The notes under the pieces are model-generated. The model was not told where the DNA came from. It saw only the letters and a program-made list of their open reading frames with translations, and ran no database searches. This document shows positions 26,001 to 31,696 of a stretch of 51,808 nucleotides of DNA, in pieces (within the stretch, counting starts at the first letter, position 1; every line of letters starts with the position of its first letter). A program made the position numbers and the translations under genes. The stretch is from Branchiostoma floridae (Eukaryota > Chordata > Leptocardii > Amphioxiformes > Branchiostomatidae), in NCBI RefSeq assembly GCF_000003815.2, contig NC_049986.1, positions 2,453,512-2,505,319 of the forward strand, written 5' to 3'.

Positions 26001-27361
26001 TGGCCACTATAGACAGGTGGCCTCTGTATAGAGGTGACTACTTGTAGATAAAATACCCAAGGAACCGACAAAAAGTGGCCACTATGGACAGGTGGCCCCT
26101 CTGTAGAGGTGGCCCCTAATACAGGTTTGACTGTATCCTAGTGTTAGATCAGTTGTTCAGCACAGAAGAGGTTCTGCATGTTACATGTTTCTGTGTTATT
26201 GCAGACAAGACCAACATAAACCCCCAGTCGGATGAGTTCCTGGACATGGTGGCCGGCGTACAGGGCAGGCGGCTTAACGAACAGCGGGCGGCGCCGCTCG
26301 CCGACCTGCCGGGACTCAACAAGAAGAGCAAGGCGGTGATTGGTCAACTGCTGGCCACCAATGAGCAAGCTGTTCCAGATGATGACTTCTTTGATATGTT
26401 GATGAGATGCCAGGTAGGCCAATACTTTCCTTGTTACTTGTGTTACTTCCTTTTGTGGAAATCAATGGGTCAGTATTAGGGGTGGGTACCAGAACTGCTT
26501 TTCTTGTTGGACCAGTCCAGAAAAACGACCTAAAAAATCATTGGATTAGATTGTAGACCCATTGGAAGATGAACAAATTACACAGACAGATGTTTACGTG
26601 TTTTGCGGCTTGTAGACCCAAGAAAATAACAAGAGCAAATTAGAGGACAGTTGATAGTCATCTTTGGTCTCAGGGCCTCTCTAAAAAAAACACAGTGTCT
26701 AGTCATAGATAGAGCCTTTCTGGTGACAGAAATCAGAACTGAACAAATAAATACATTTGTATACTGTTGGCTGACTTGAGGACAGAACAATTCTTTGTGT
26801 CGAAGAATGGCCGCGCCAAAAAACAGGTCACGGGTCTTCCAGAATTTATTGTTAATAATATCTTTCCAAAGGTAAACATTTTGTTTCTGTAGCCATGTTA
26901 CACCTTTAGCCAATCAAAACTCAGAGTTGGAAATGACGTTATCAATAGTGTGGAAAATCGTCTGGTGGATACAATGTTTGCCCCCAGGCTTTTAACTAGA
27001 AAGGTGTATGGGCGTACAATGTACGCCCTCTACTAAAAATAGCAGAAAGTACGCGCCCTGTTTTGAGGATGGACGCCTTTGGTACGCCCTAATTTTCCCA
27101 AAAAACTAAACAAACAAAGTTATTTTTTTTGTACTTGGATGACCAACTGGATTTGTGTATGTCCCCCCCCCCCCCCAGGGTTCCAGAATAGAGGACCAGA
27201 GGAGTTCCCCCCCAGTTGCTAACGCCCCCACCGTGCCAGACGAGGACTTCTTCAGCCTAATCCAGAGGATGCAGTCTTCAAGGCTAGAGGAACAGAGGTC
27301 CACCCTCCCCCTGCCCAACCCCACACCCAGAAAAGACTCAGATGCAAAATCGAAAAGCTAG
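4973..27361 (+). CDS. GPSM2: GPSM1/GPSM2 (AGS3/LGN/Pins) homologue, 3' part of gene, seven exons
   Basis: This is the C-terminal part of a G-protein-signalling modulator. In this family the TPR repeats bind partners such as NuMA/Mud and Inscuteable, and the GoLoco motifs bind GDP-loaded G-alpha-i/o at the cell cortex, orienting the mitotic spindle. Exons are 4973-5081, 10741-10942, 17016-17074, 24239-24439, 25137-25296, 26205-26413 and 27179-27361. All borders are GT-AG and the phases fit at every junction. The exons give a last TPR (GEGRACWSLGNAHTALGNHE), a linker with the family block RRESMEKMDLMALSPDK, and four GoLoco motifs each ending in the D/E-Q-R triad. The earlier TPR repeats and the start codon lie upstream of the window. 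An amphioxus may have one gene ancestral to vertebrate GPSM1 and GPSM2, so the symbol names the family rather than strict orthology. Small exons in the long introns could have been missed. Confidence 0.9.
5152..5588. mobile_element. Inverted-repeat element (GGTACGCACC family)
   Basis: The left end ttagtggtacgtacc and right end ggtacgcaccactaa are inverse of each other. Inside are repeated caggttcaggtccgga motifs. It is related to the elements at 8915-9343, 20987-21418 and about 39497-40002. It begins 70 bp after a GPSM donor. Confidence 0.6.
5597..5930. mobile_element. Inverted-repeat element with GGTTGGACAAGT ends
   Basis: The left end is agggttggacaagtccat and the right end is acttgtccaaccccgatag. 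No coding capacity. It directly follows the element at 5152-5588. Confidence 0.6.
6035..6397. mobile_element. Harbinger-like MITE, copy 1, TTA target duplication
   Basis: GGCCACACCAA...CTTCTCGG at the left is the inverse of CCGAGAAGCAAG...TTGGTGTGGCC at the right, with TTA on both sides (6032-6034 and 6398-6400). A 3-bp TTA/TAA duplication is typical of PIF/Harbinger elements. Other copies are at 17779, 18433 and 43112. Confidence 0.75.
6808..6957 (+). pseudogene. Duplicate of the post-TPR GPSM exon (alternative terminal or relic exon)
   Basis: After a normal acceptor (ccgcaccttttag, ending 6807) the frame reads VGDKAGELKAHMNVCDLRTV then LGIAQT, parallel to the exon at 10741 (VQDKTGEVTAQMNVNDLRTV then LGITQD). 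It starts at the same codon and in the same phase. Its opening V-G-D-K is closer to what I recall of vertebrate LGN than the 10741 copy is. Many differences between the copies are at third codon positions, suggesting both were once under coding selection. After LGIAQT the similarity stops and the frame runs to TAA at 6955-6957, with no clear donor. It could be a relic, a mutually exclusive exon whose donor I missed, or an alternative last exon giving a protein without GoLoco motifs. Confidence 0.6.
6958..8402. other. Intronic stretch, nothing firm
   Basis: AT-rich sequence between the duplicated GPSM exon and a foldback repeat. No exon, RNA gene or complete element was identified. Confidence 0.45.
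8403..8550. repeat. Foldback (palindromic) repeat
   Basis: The left arm (8403-8463) contains ccagtttttctcacctgctg followed by a gatgtctgt segment. It is mirrored by cagcaggtgagaaaaactgg in the right arm (8485-8549), with about 20 bp between the arms. The outer parts (ggacatag...ttttctttta) also pair. A related fragment with acacaaccag and tttcgatgtct lies at 24010-24090. Confidence 0.8.
8915..9343 (-). mobile_element. Dispersed inverted-repeat element, GGTACAGGT family
   Basis: It carries repeated caggtacaggtacgg-type motifs at one end and cggaccggtccaacaaga near the other, ending in ttttgtaccgacccc. This is the same family as 20987-21418 but in the opposite orientation. Open frames across it are fortuitous. 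Confidence 0.5.
9695..10030. repeat. AATAAT-rich tract followed by a dispersed repeat end
   Basis: Positions 9705-9790 are almost pure A/T, built of taataa-like units. From 9830 to about 10020 the sequence resembles an interspersed repeat (ccgaaaatataaccttcttg then gcgaagg). No gene is seen up to the GPSM exon at 10741. Confidence 0.4.
10741..10942 (+). CDS. GPSM2: GPSM exon: end of TPR region and Ser-rich linker
   Basis: The acceptor is tctcccgtacag ending at 10740. The donor is gtcagt at 10943, leaving phase 1. The frame begins VQDKTGEVTAQMNVNDLRTV, equivalent to the family segment that follows the last TPR, and continues into a Ser/His-rich linker (TSSSHLPSNGPSISSLLPDS). The split codon G|TA joins exactly to the exon at 17016. 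No upstream ATG is needed, since this is an internal exon. Confidence 0.88.
10990..11323. mobile_element. hAT-like MITE inserted at the 5' end of a SINE
   Basis: The ends are cagggtcgtagccagc and gctggctacaaccctg. The identical 8-bp flanks gtgcgtag (10982-10989 and 11324-11331) are a hAT-type target duplication. The right flank is the first part of a SINE head, so the element jumped into the SINE. Relatives lie at 15818-16125 and 24788-25067. Confidence 0.82.
11324..11600 (+). mobile_element. tRNA-derived SINE
   Basis: The head gcgtagtccagtggttagca resembles a pol III A box. Gtgagttcgattccg is a good B box about 40 bp later. The body has the segment ggatgggacgttaagccgtg. This is a SINE, not a functional tRNA gene, since no acceptor stem can be formed. 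Confidence 0.75.
11650..11860. repeat. Fragment of CAGTCAAACCTG-family element
   Basis: Words such as gaggtcacattggccaggtg and aaaagaccactcagggtgg match the region before the 138-bp array and the complete element at 25956-26133. No complete ends were found. Confidence 0.4.
11861..13660. other. Intronic stretch with a possible repeat at 12665-13015
   Basis: Between about 12670 (ttctagccagg) and 13015 (ctagctagaaccctg) the ends look like the CAGGGTTCTAGCCAG family, but no target duplication was found. The rest shows no exon or complete element. Confidence 0.3.
13665..14071 (+). repeat. Tandem duplication of about 200 bp, broken by an assembly gap
   Basis: The segment with aggccatgttgctaaatagag occurs near 13700 and again near 13900. 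The segment ccattttgtatataagaga also occurs twice. The second unit runs into the N run, so the array may be longer. Confidence 0.65.
14072..14939. other. Assembly gap (N)
   Basis: 868 undefined bases. It follows a tandem duplication, so an unresolved repeat array is the likely cause. Open frames drawn across it are meaningless. Confidence 0.99.
14940..15817. other. Intronic stretch, nothing recognised
   Basis: AT-rich sequence with no exon-like frame, paired repeat or RNA gene noted. Confidence 0.45.
15818..16125. mobile_element. hAT-like MITE copy, CAGGGTTCTAGCCAG family
   Basis: Its body matches 10990-11323 (for example ctgaaacactatttcctgca and the cttgtagact segment) and it ends ctggctagaaccctg. 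The left end is not clear. Confidence 0.6.
16126..17015. other. Intronic stretch before a GPSM exon, nothing recognised
   Basis: No complete repeat or other exon was seen. The small open frames around 16267-16493 have no recognisable content. Confidence 0.4.
17016..17074 (+). CDS. GPSM2: GPSM exon: small linker exon
   Basis: This 59-nt exon has acceptor ttgcag ending 17015 and donor gtaagg at 17075. With the incoming phase-1 base it reads VRMRRESMEKMDLMALSPDK. That is the counterpart of the conserved RRHSMENMELMKLTPEK block in vertebrate LGN, which lies between the TPR region and the GoLoco region. It ends in phase 0. The match and the phase fit on both sides make the call firm despite the short length. 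Confidence 0.87.
17195..17589. repeat. Dispersed repeat with CCTGCA-rich ends, cut by a gap
   Basis: The sequence near 17205 (agggctcgaaataccacctg) and repeated acctgca/tgcaggt words at 17220-17300 and again at 17520 suggest an interspersed element. The far end is lost in the N run. Confidence 0.35.
17590..17742. other. Assembly gap (N)
   Basis: 153 undefined bases inside a GPSM intron. Confidence 0.99.
17779..18175. mobile_element. Harbinger-like MITE, copy 2 (diverged)
   Basis: It begins ggccgcacaaattttatttc and ends gaatttggtgtggcc. Its body matches 6035-6397 in reverse order (for example ataaaacgtgccattcaact). The TTA flanks are not preserved. Confidence 0.65.
18433..18776. mobile_element. 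Harbinger-like MITE, copy 3, TTA target duplication
   Basis: The left end is ggctagaccaatttcgtttg and the right end is caacaaatagatttgatgtg then gcc, with TTA on both sides (18430-18432 and 18777-18779). Same family as 6035-6397. Confidence 0.72.
19256..19610. repeat. Dispersed repeat with end TAAGGGCACAACCCGC
   Basis: The left part reads taagggcacaacccgctgta. The inverse (gcgggttgtgcccttagctt) occurs at 28981-29000 at the end of another copy. Open frames on both strands here are short and have no family match. Confidence 0.45.
19871..20981. mobile_element. DNA transposon with CCGTATATTCTCG ends, TA target site
   Basis: The left end ccgtatattctcgatt and right end aatcgagaatatacgg are inverse. 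TA flanks both sides (19869-19870 and 20982-20983), as in Tc1/mariner/pogo-type elements. Gtgcgtactt motifs repeat inside both ends. The element is 1111 bp. The frame at 20435-20644 is not a recognisable transposase. Confidence 0.75.
20987..21418 (+). mobile_element. Dispersed inverted-repeat element, GGTACAGGT family
   Basis: The left end tagggatgggtacctgtac is the inverse of the right end gacctgtacccacccctat. Near the left end is a cttatgttggaccagcctgg segment, also found around 26500 and in reverse around 9310. No coding capacity. Confidence 0.6.
21419..23080. other. Intronic stretch, nothing firm
   Basis: No exon-like frame with splice sites was recognised. The open frames at 22000-22203 and 22453-22719 have no known domains and lack supporting context. 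Confidence 0.4.
23082..23815 (-). mobile_element. Non-LTR retrotransposon 3' end (reverse-transcriptase tail), degenerate
   Basis: On the minus strand, LRTLYNAIFLPHITYACTAW then EAAPDQDLQKIQTMQNRAGK is the typical region after the LINE reverse-transcriptase core. It is followed, after stops and frameshifts, by a tail like YRGPNVWNNLPPDTHTAPNL and SFKRLLK. It is 5'-truncated and dead. A second copy lies at 33435-34100. Confidence 0.75.
24239..24439 (+). CDS. GPSM2: GPSM exon: low-complexity linker before GoLoco region
   Basis: The exon has 67 codons, phase 0 at both ends, acceptor cgtttcag ending 24238 and donor gtcagt at 24440. It encodes a Ser/Thr-rich then basic segment (SVKLKAKPPRAKVRLNGASE) followed by a Ser-rich stretch and VDMQDIQLQMPAGSR. 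Linkers at this position are poorly conserved in the family, so the assignment rests on location, open frame, phase and splice sites. The donor sits in an imperfect tandem repeat that continues into the intron and repeats the CAAGG/GTCAGT donor context several times. Read-through would meet a stop at 24458-24460. Confidence 0.75.
24421..24715 (+). repeat. Imperfect tandem repeat containing the GPSM splice donor
   Basis: Gatgcca(g/a)ctgg recurs at 24421 and 24555 (134 bp apart). The donor context caagg/gtcagt recurs at about 24540, 24574 and 24705, with gtcagc near 24473. The first unit is the end of a coding exon, so exon-intron sequence itself has been amplified. Confidence 0.75.
24788..25067. 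mobile_element. hAT-like MITE (reverse orientation) with 8-bp target duplication
   Basis: It begins cagagttctatgcagca and ends caggctgggtagaacactg. The flanks atacaacg (24780-24787) and atacaaca (25068-25075) agree in 7 of 8 bases. Same family as 10990-11323. It ends about 70 bp before a GPSM exon. Confidence 0.7.
25137..25296 (+). CDS. GPSM2: GPSM exon: GoLoco motif 1
   Basis: Acceptor ctttctgtccag ends at 25136 and the donor gtgggt is at 25297 (phase 1). The motif is DEGFFDILTRLQSRRMDDQR, nearly identical to the first LGN GoLoco motif. The conserved D-Q-R includes the arginine that reaches into the nucleotide pocket of G-alpha-i-GDP. A Ser-rich tail follows (TPSIASSRSSQSSRNTTE). A TAGCCTGG-ended transposon lies 46 bp downstream, at 25343-25773. 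Confidence 0.92.
25343..25773. mobile_element. TAGCCTGG-ended element, copy 1, 9-bp target duplication
   Basis: Ends tagcctgagtacc and agtacccaggcta. The flanks gccctttgc (25334-25342) and gccatttgc (25774-25782) agree in 8 of 9 bases. 431 bp, no transposase. It sits in the GPSM intron just after GoLoco exon 1. Confidence 0.78.
25956..26133. mobile_element. Compact CAGTCAAACCTG-ended MITE
   Basis: Left end cagtcaaacctgtctatag; right end acaggtttgactg; TA on both sides. 178 bp with internal ggccactat...acaggtggcc repeats. It lies 71 bp before a GPSM exon. Confidence 0.75.
26205..26413 (+). CDS. GPSM2: GPSM exon: GoLoco motif 2 and first half of motif 3
   Basis: Acceptor gttattgcag ends at 26204 and the donor gtaggc is at 26414 (phase 0). 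Motif 2 is SDEFLDMVAGVQGRRLNEQR. A short spacer follows (AAPLADLPGLNKKSKAVIGQ). Then motif 3 begins, PDDDFFDMLMRCQ, and is cut by the intron just before its arginine-bearing half, which is in the next exon. Motif 2 has Leu where the usual second Phe sits (EFLD instead of FFD), so its affinity may differ. Confidence 0.92.
26478..26900. repeat. GGTACAGGT-family fragment
   Basis: It starts attaggggtgggtaccagaa and contains cttgttggaccagtccag, as in 20987-21418. No second end was found. Confidence 0.4.
27179..27361 (+). CDS. GPSM2: GPSM terminal exon: second half of GoLoco 3, GoLoco 4, stop
   Basis: The exon opens in phase 0 with GSRIEDQRSSPP, completing motif 3. Motif 4 follows (PDEDFFSLIQRMQSSRLEEQ then R). 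The protein ends NPTPRKDSDAKSKS with TAG at 27359-27361. The acceptor is unusual: an unbroken run of 14 C precedes the AG at 27177-27178. No canonical AATAAA was noted close downstream, so the 3' end of the mRNA is not defined here. Confidence 0.9.
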   Translation, partial: GSRIEDQRSSPPVANAPTVPDEDFFSLIQRMQSSRLEEQRSTLPLPNPTPRKDSDAKSKS

Positions 27362-28720
27362 GATATCCCACAGTAATTTGTTGGTACGAACAATACAAAA
27401 CTTTGTTGAGCCGTTATCAAGAACATGCTAATTCAGTAAGAAGACACATTGGTCCTTTGATTCCAGTTAGCCAGGAAAGTTCTGTTCTGAGATGAGTTGT
27501 TAAGTTGATACAATATATAGGGGACCAAGTCATTGTCGATAGTATGAAAAATGTAGGGGAACAGAAATGTGTTCTACTTTATAAAGTGAGTCTAGGATAA
27601 GGATGCAAGATTTTTCCAGCGACAGGGAACCATAGATCTCATATGATGAAATACTTTCCATACGAATTATAACTTCTTCTTAGCTACCATAGCCTAATGA
27701 TGTAATCTTACAGTTTGCTGGTTTAAACAGGTTCTAGTTATTCAATACTGCTAGGAAGTTTTCGTAGGGAACAGGTAACATTTGCATGGGAACAATAACA
27801 TGCTTGCTAAACACTAATCATTGTGGACTAAGACTTAGTGATGTTTAAAACTCTGAGGACAATTCTCTGTATTGAAGCCAGTCTTTTGGTGGAAGCCATT
27901 CTATAACATAGCGATACATACGTGTAGGGCAGTTCAGAAGATTTGGCTATTTTGTATCATGCATAGTTTACACAGACTATTAAGTACATGTATAGCATTG
28001 ATATGACCAATCTTTCAACACAATGCCTCTGCTGCTCTCTCACAGCCCAGTTCCTATCCTTCTTAAGTACTGTGTGTTCCCTATATCAGTATGATGGCAT
28101 CTTACAAAGTAAACTGTCTTCTAAAAGGACAGGCATTCAGGCTAAATCAACAGCTATGTTGAATAGCTGATTCCTTTTTGATTTCTTAACTTGTTGATCA
28201 GTTACTAAATGCCAAAATTCTTTTTTCAAGTCTTCTGCTGATTGTGCATAGATATTAACATTGTAGATAAATCTACAGCAGGTTTAGATTAAAAAGCCAT
28301 AAGGATATGCTTCCTGGTTTAAGGTTTTTATTTATTGTACAGTGTTTGAAAAATGTTTACCTGAATAAGTCACCACTCACAGCATCTTCTATTCCCAGTA
28401 TGTAGATAGACCCTGAACTAATAGTGACGTGAACTATAACATGCCAAAGTATTTAAAGCTGTAGCGCTATAGACTTCTATGTATAAAGGTACATGTACTA
28501 TTCTGTGAATATGTTTTTTAAATTGTATCATTGGTGCATACTTATTCTGAAGGGAAAGGATATGTAGAACATGACCTCCCCCCCCAAAAAACAACCCCGC
28601 TCAAACCCAGATATTACATGTGTGTGTAGGGATTGATTGATAAGGGGTGCTTAAGTATTCATTATTGAATTACGAATATTATGGAATTCGTATGATCCAC
28701 TACTAAGCAACATACAGTAT
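27362..28720. other. 3' flank of GPSM, no gene seen
   Basis: It follows the GPSM stop and probably includes its 3' untranslated region. No coding frame with recognisable content was found, and the extent of the UTR cannot be set from sequence alone. Confidence 0.4.
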
Positions 28721-28724
28721 GGTC

Positions 28725-29003
28725 TGCATACAGTAACGTAGCATTTGCACAGAGATCGTACATTGTAAGCACGTACAACTCGCCACTTGCGCTACAAACA
28801 ATGCACACAACCGCTCACGGCAGGCAGACCACATCCTTATTACCTTAAGCAACCGTGCAACACGGTGCGAGTGATGTGCGTCGACATACTCCCTCTGTGC
28901 TCTTGCCAGTCCCACGTTTTCAGAAAAACTTGTTGGACGTGGCCTCAAAAACCAAAAAATACGGACAAAAACCATGTATGGCGGGTTGTGCCCTTAGCTT
29001 AAT
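28725..29003. repeat. Dispersed repeat copy ending GCGGGTTGTGCCCTTA
   Basis: The right end gcgggttgtgcccttagctt is the inverse of 19271-19290. The interior acgttttcagaaa...gttggacgtggcct also matches that copy in reverse. The left end is unclear. Open frames on both strands are fortuitous. Confidence 0.45.
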
Positions 29004-29741
29004 GCTGGCTTCTAAGGCATCTCATCAGTATGACTAAGACCAACAAACAGGGATCTTGTGTATTCTGTAAAACCTGTATAAATTCCATAAAGTTGATATG
29101 TTCCTTAGAAGTGGAAATCGTGAATTTCATTAAATTTGTGTGTATTCTGTTAAACTCGTATCATCGTATGAATACTTTGGGCACCCCTGTTGTAGGGGTT
29201 TTAAGTATCTGAATATTAAACTTACTCACCAAACAACATTGGATACTTGATAACCCTTTATGAGACATGTTTTGGTAATGTAGCAAATCACTCTAGACAC
29301 AGCTTCGACAACGATTCACCATGTTTAATGTACATGTGTTACTCTTAATAACTTTATTATGCACAAATGAGTTTGTAAATTACACTGTTTGGATGTAAAT
29401 ATGAGGTTTGTGGACACCGAGAAATCAACTGTTATATTGAACTGTCACTAACTTGTAATCTTTTTTCCTTTGATAATTGTTGTTTTGGCCGATCATGTAA
29501 GTACAAATTAAGTGTAAGTATTAGGCTTTATGTAGCCACAAGCTGCAGCCATTTTAGCCATACACATTTTCCATCATATCAAACGTGCTATAATCTAAAT
29601 GCAACACTCTTAGCTGGCTAACTACATGTATTTGATCATTGCAGATCTGACCACATTTGCTCTTCTGTTTGCATTCGAATGTTAGCCTTGCAATTTTGGG
29701 CCTAGATTTGCATGTAGCCATATTTGGTTTCACAGATCAGT
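29004..29741. other. Intergenic stretch, nothing recognised
   Basis: AT-rich, no exon-like frames or paired repeats noted. Confidence 0.45.
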
Positions 29742-29932
29742 TGAGTTAATCTCCAAGCAGATCCTACAATGGAATAAGATAGTACCAAACTGGCCAAGGA
29801 GTGTAGTCAGCCAAAAAGCAAAAGGTGTCCATTTGCCTTGTAGCAAAACACACTCCTAAGCCGGCTTCACTCTTTTGCCAGCTTTTGATACTATCTTATG
29901 CTACCATAAGATCTGCTTGGAGATTGCAGTTG
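29742..29932. repeat. Foldback repeat
   Basis: The left arm (aatctccaagcagatcctac, then aagatagtacc) pairs with the right arm (ctatcttatgctaccataag then atctgcttggagatt). About 190 bp, consistent with a short inverted-repeat transposon. Confidence 0.7.
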
Positions 29933-30149
29933 AGTATGAAATGCAGCTATGTTGTAGGTATTTTCTTGCTAGGACTAGGTGAAAGCAGCCTGCGTGCCTT
30001 TTCCAAAACCCTGGCAAAGAGGGCATCTTCACAGATAAATCATAAACGATGGTACTACTTTGTAAATAGCATTGATAAGATGGCTCCTGACTTATGTTTT
30101 TATCATGCTTTGATTTTAATGATAAATACAATACAAGATGAAAACATTA

Positions 30150-30480
30150 TATGTCATTGTTCGTCATGATTTTATTTGTTACCTCCGTGAAAACGCGGGT
30201 ATTGTTTTCGGTCTGTGTGTTTGTCATGGTGTGGTGCCTTAGTTATCTGAATATTGGAGGGTTACAGGGTCTAGTGAGTGAGTGAGTGACAAGATAGGAG
30301 TATTTCGGTAGTTTTTTAGTACACTGTCAGTAGAGAAACAGGAAACAAGTGGAAAGATGACCGAAAATGTCAGCGATTCCCGACTGGCAGGATGTAGAGT
30401 TTGGGGGATAGAGCCATTCGTTCATTATAGTCATGGGATGAAAGGAAGGGGCCACCAATTTATTAAGAAGCTCATGTTTT
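30150..30480. repeat. Possible dispersed repeat
   Basis: The segment starting ttacctccgtgaaaacgcgg then tattgttttcgg looks like a common interspersed repeat end, but no second copy was found in the window. Confidence 0.25.
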
Positions 30481-30581
30481 TCATCTGTCTTGTGTTTTCA
30501 CAGTATATATTTTCCTTTATAATCAGGTCACCATAGAGTGACAGGAAGTTATCGTATAATGTGAATCAGTACAGCAGAAGC

Positions 30582-30905
30582 CAGTTAATTGCACAACACT
30601 TCTGTTAAATGCACAAAACTCCGAAAACAGCGTTCCAGCTGGATAACTTTGCATTATTGCACCACTTGCATAATTGCACGAAATATGGTGATGTGTGCAA
30701 TCAAACGGCTTCTACTGTACCATTATTTGCATATCTTATGAACTATTCATTAAAGAAAAATGTCAAAATCCGAAAACGGAGCGTTCCAGCCGGATAACTT
30801 CGCATTATTGCACCGCCCGGATAATTGCACGAAATACAATGAAGTGTGCAATTAAACAGCTTCAACTGTACCATATTTGCGTAACTATTGAACTATTCAT
30901 TGAAC
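30582..30905 (+). repeat. Two-unit repeat with TTAATTGCAC/TAATTGCACGAAAT motifs
   Basis: The block gcgttccagc(t/c)ggataactt, then gcattattgcacc and ataattgcacgaaata, then caa(t/a)taaacngctt-like ends and ctgtacc occurs twice, about 145-150 bp apart (30630 and 30780). The outer motif caga-agccagttaattgcac is the inverse of gtgcaattaaacagcttc. Confidence 0.6.
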
Positions 30906-31407
30906 AAAAAATATTTTATGGAGGCGTTCTCTTGTTCGCCATCCCTTCTCAAGTGGAGGTTTCCACATGTTTGGAGCAAGGAGTCGTCGACCTCACAATG
31001 TCCTGACTGGACCATTTCATATGTGCCTCCTTGACTTCCGCAATGAAAGGGTAAAAACGGTTCAGGGTAAAAACTGATTTCCTAACAAGTTACGTATTAA
31101 CATTTAAAAAACACCGACTTGAAAGGGTAAGGTTGCAGGGTTTTTGGAAACCCTCGTAGGGTTTCCTCTGGTATTCAGAAGCCTTATTAGAAATTATCCC
31201 CTAGGACATAATCTTTGCTAGGGTGCTCAGTGGCCCGGATAAAAGACAATTGTCTAATAGCTAAGACGGTGTTTTTGCTACTTTCGGGGGGAAATTGTCT
31301 AGAATCACCGTAGTTCAGGCAATATATAAAGTAGTATGCAGTAGATCAGTTTTAGAACACGTTGTGTTCGCACCACACGACAGACGTTCCCTACCACTTG
31401 TCAGAAA

Positions 31408-31696
31408 ATGAAGGCCGTAGCTCAGCGTGGGAAGGCGTCAGGTGCTGGGAGCGGTAACGGGGACTACCCCAAACCCTTGCAGTGTCGAAACTGGCCGCTC
31501 TCCTCGAATGGAAACCGCGGTCAGGGGAACTACACGCGGGCCGGAGAGGGCGATGACACCGCCGATCACGCCTACAGCTCCCTGGAAGTGGACGAGGGGG
31601 AACCGAAGCAACCGCGCCGCGCGGGCGGGGAGGAGGCTGAAAACACCGGCCGCACACATGGCACAGGAGCCGCTGTTGCACCACCTCCACCTGCTG
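31408..31696 (+). CDS. CUB protein A exon 1: cytoplasmic N-terminus
   Basis: The ATG at 31408 opens 96 codons ending in PPPPA, with donor gtgagt at 31697 (phase 1). The exon is GC-rich compared with its surroundings. It encodes a Gly/Asn/acidic stretch, then ADHAYSSLEVDEGE and a basic-acidic mix. There is no hydrophobic segment, so the chain is expected to start in the cytosol. A SINE starts about 30 bp after the donor. Its antisense frames are also open because of GC richness, but they show nothing recognisable. Confidence 0.72.
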
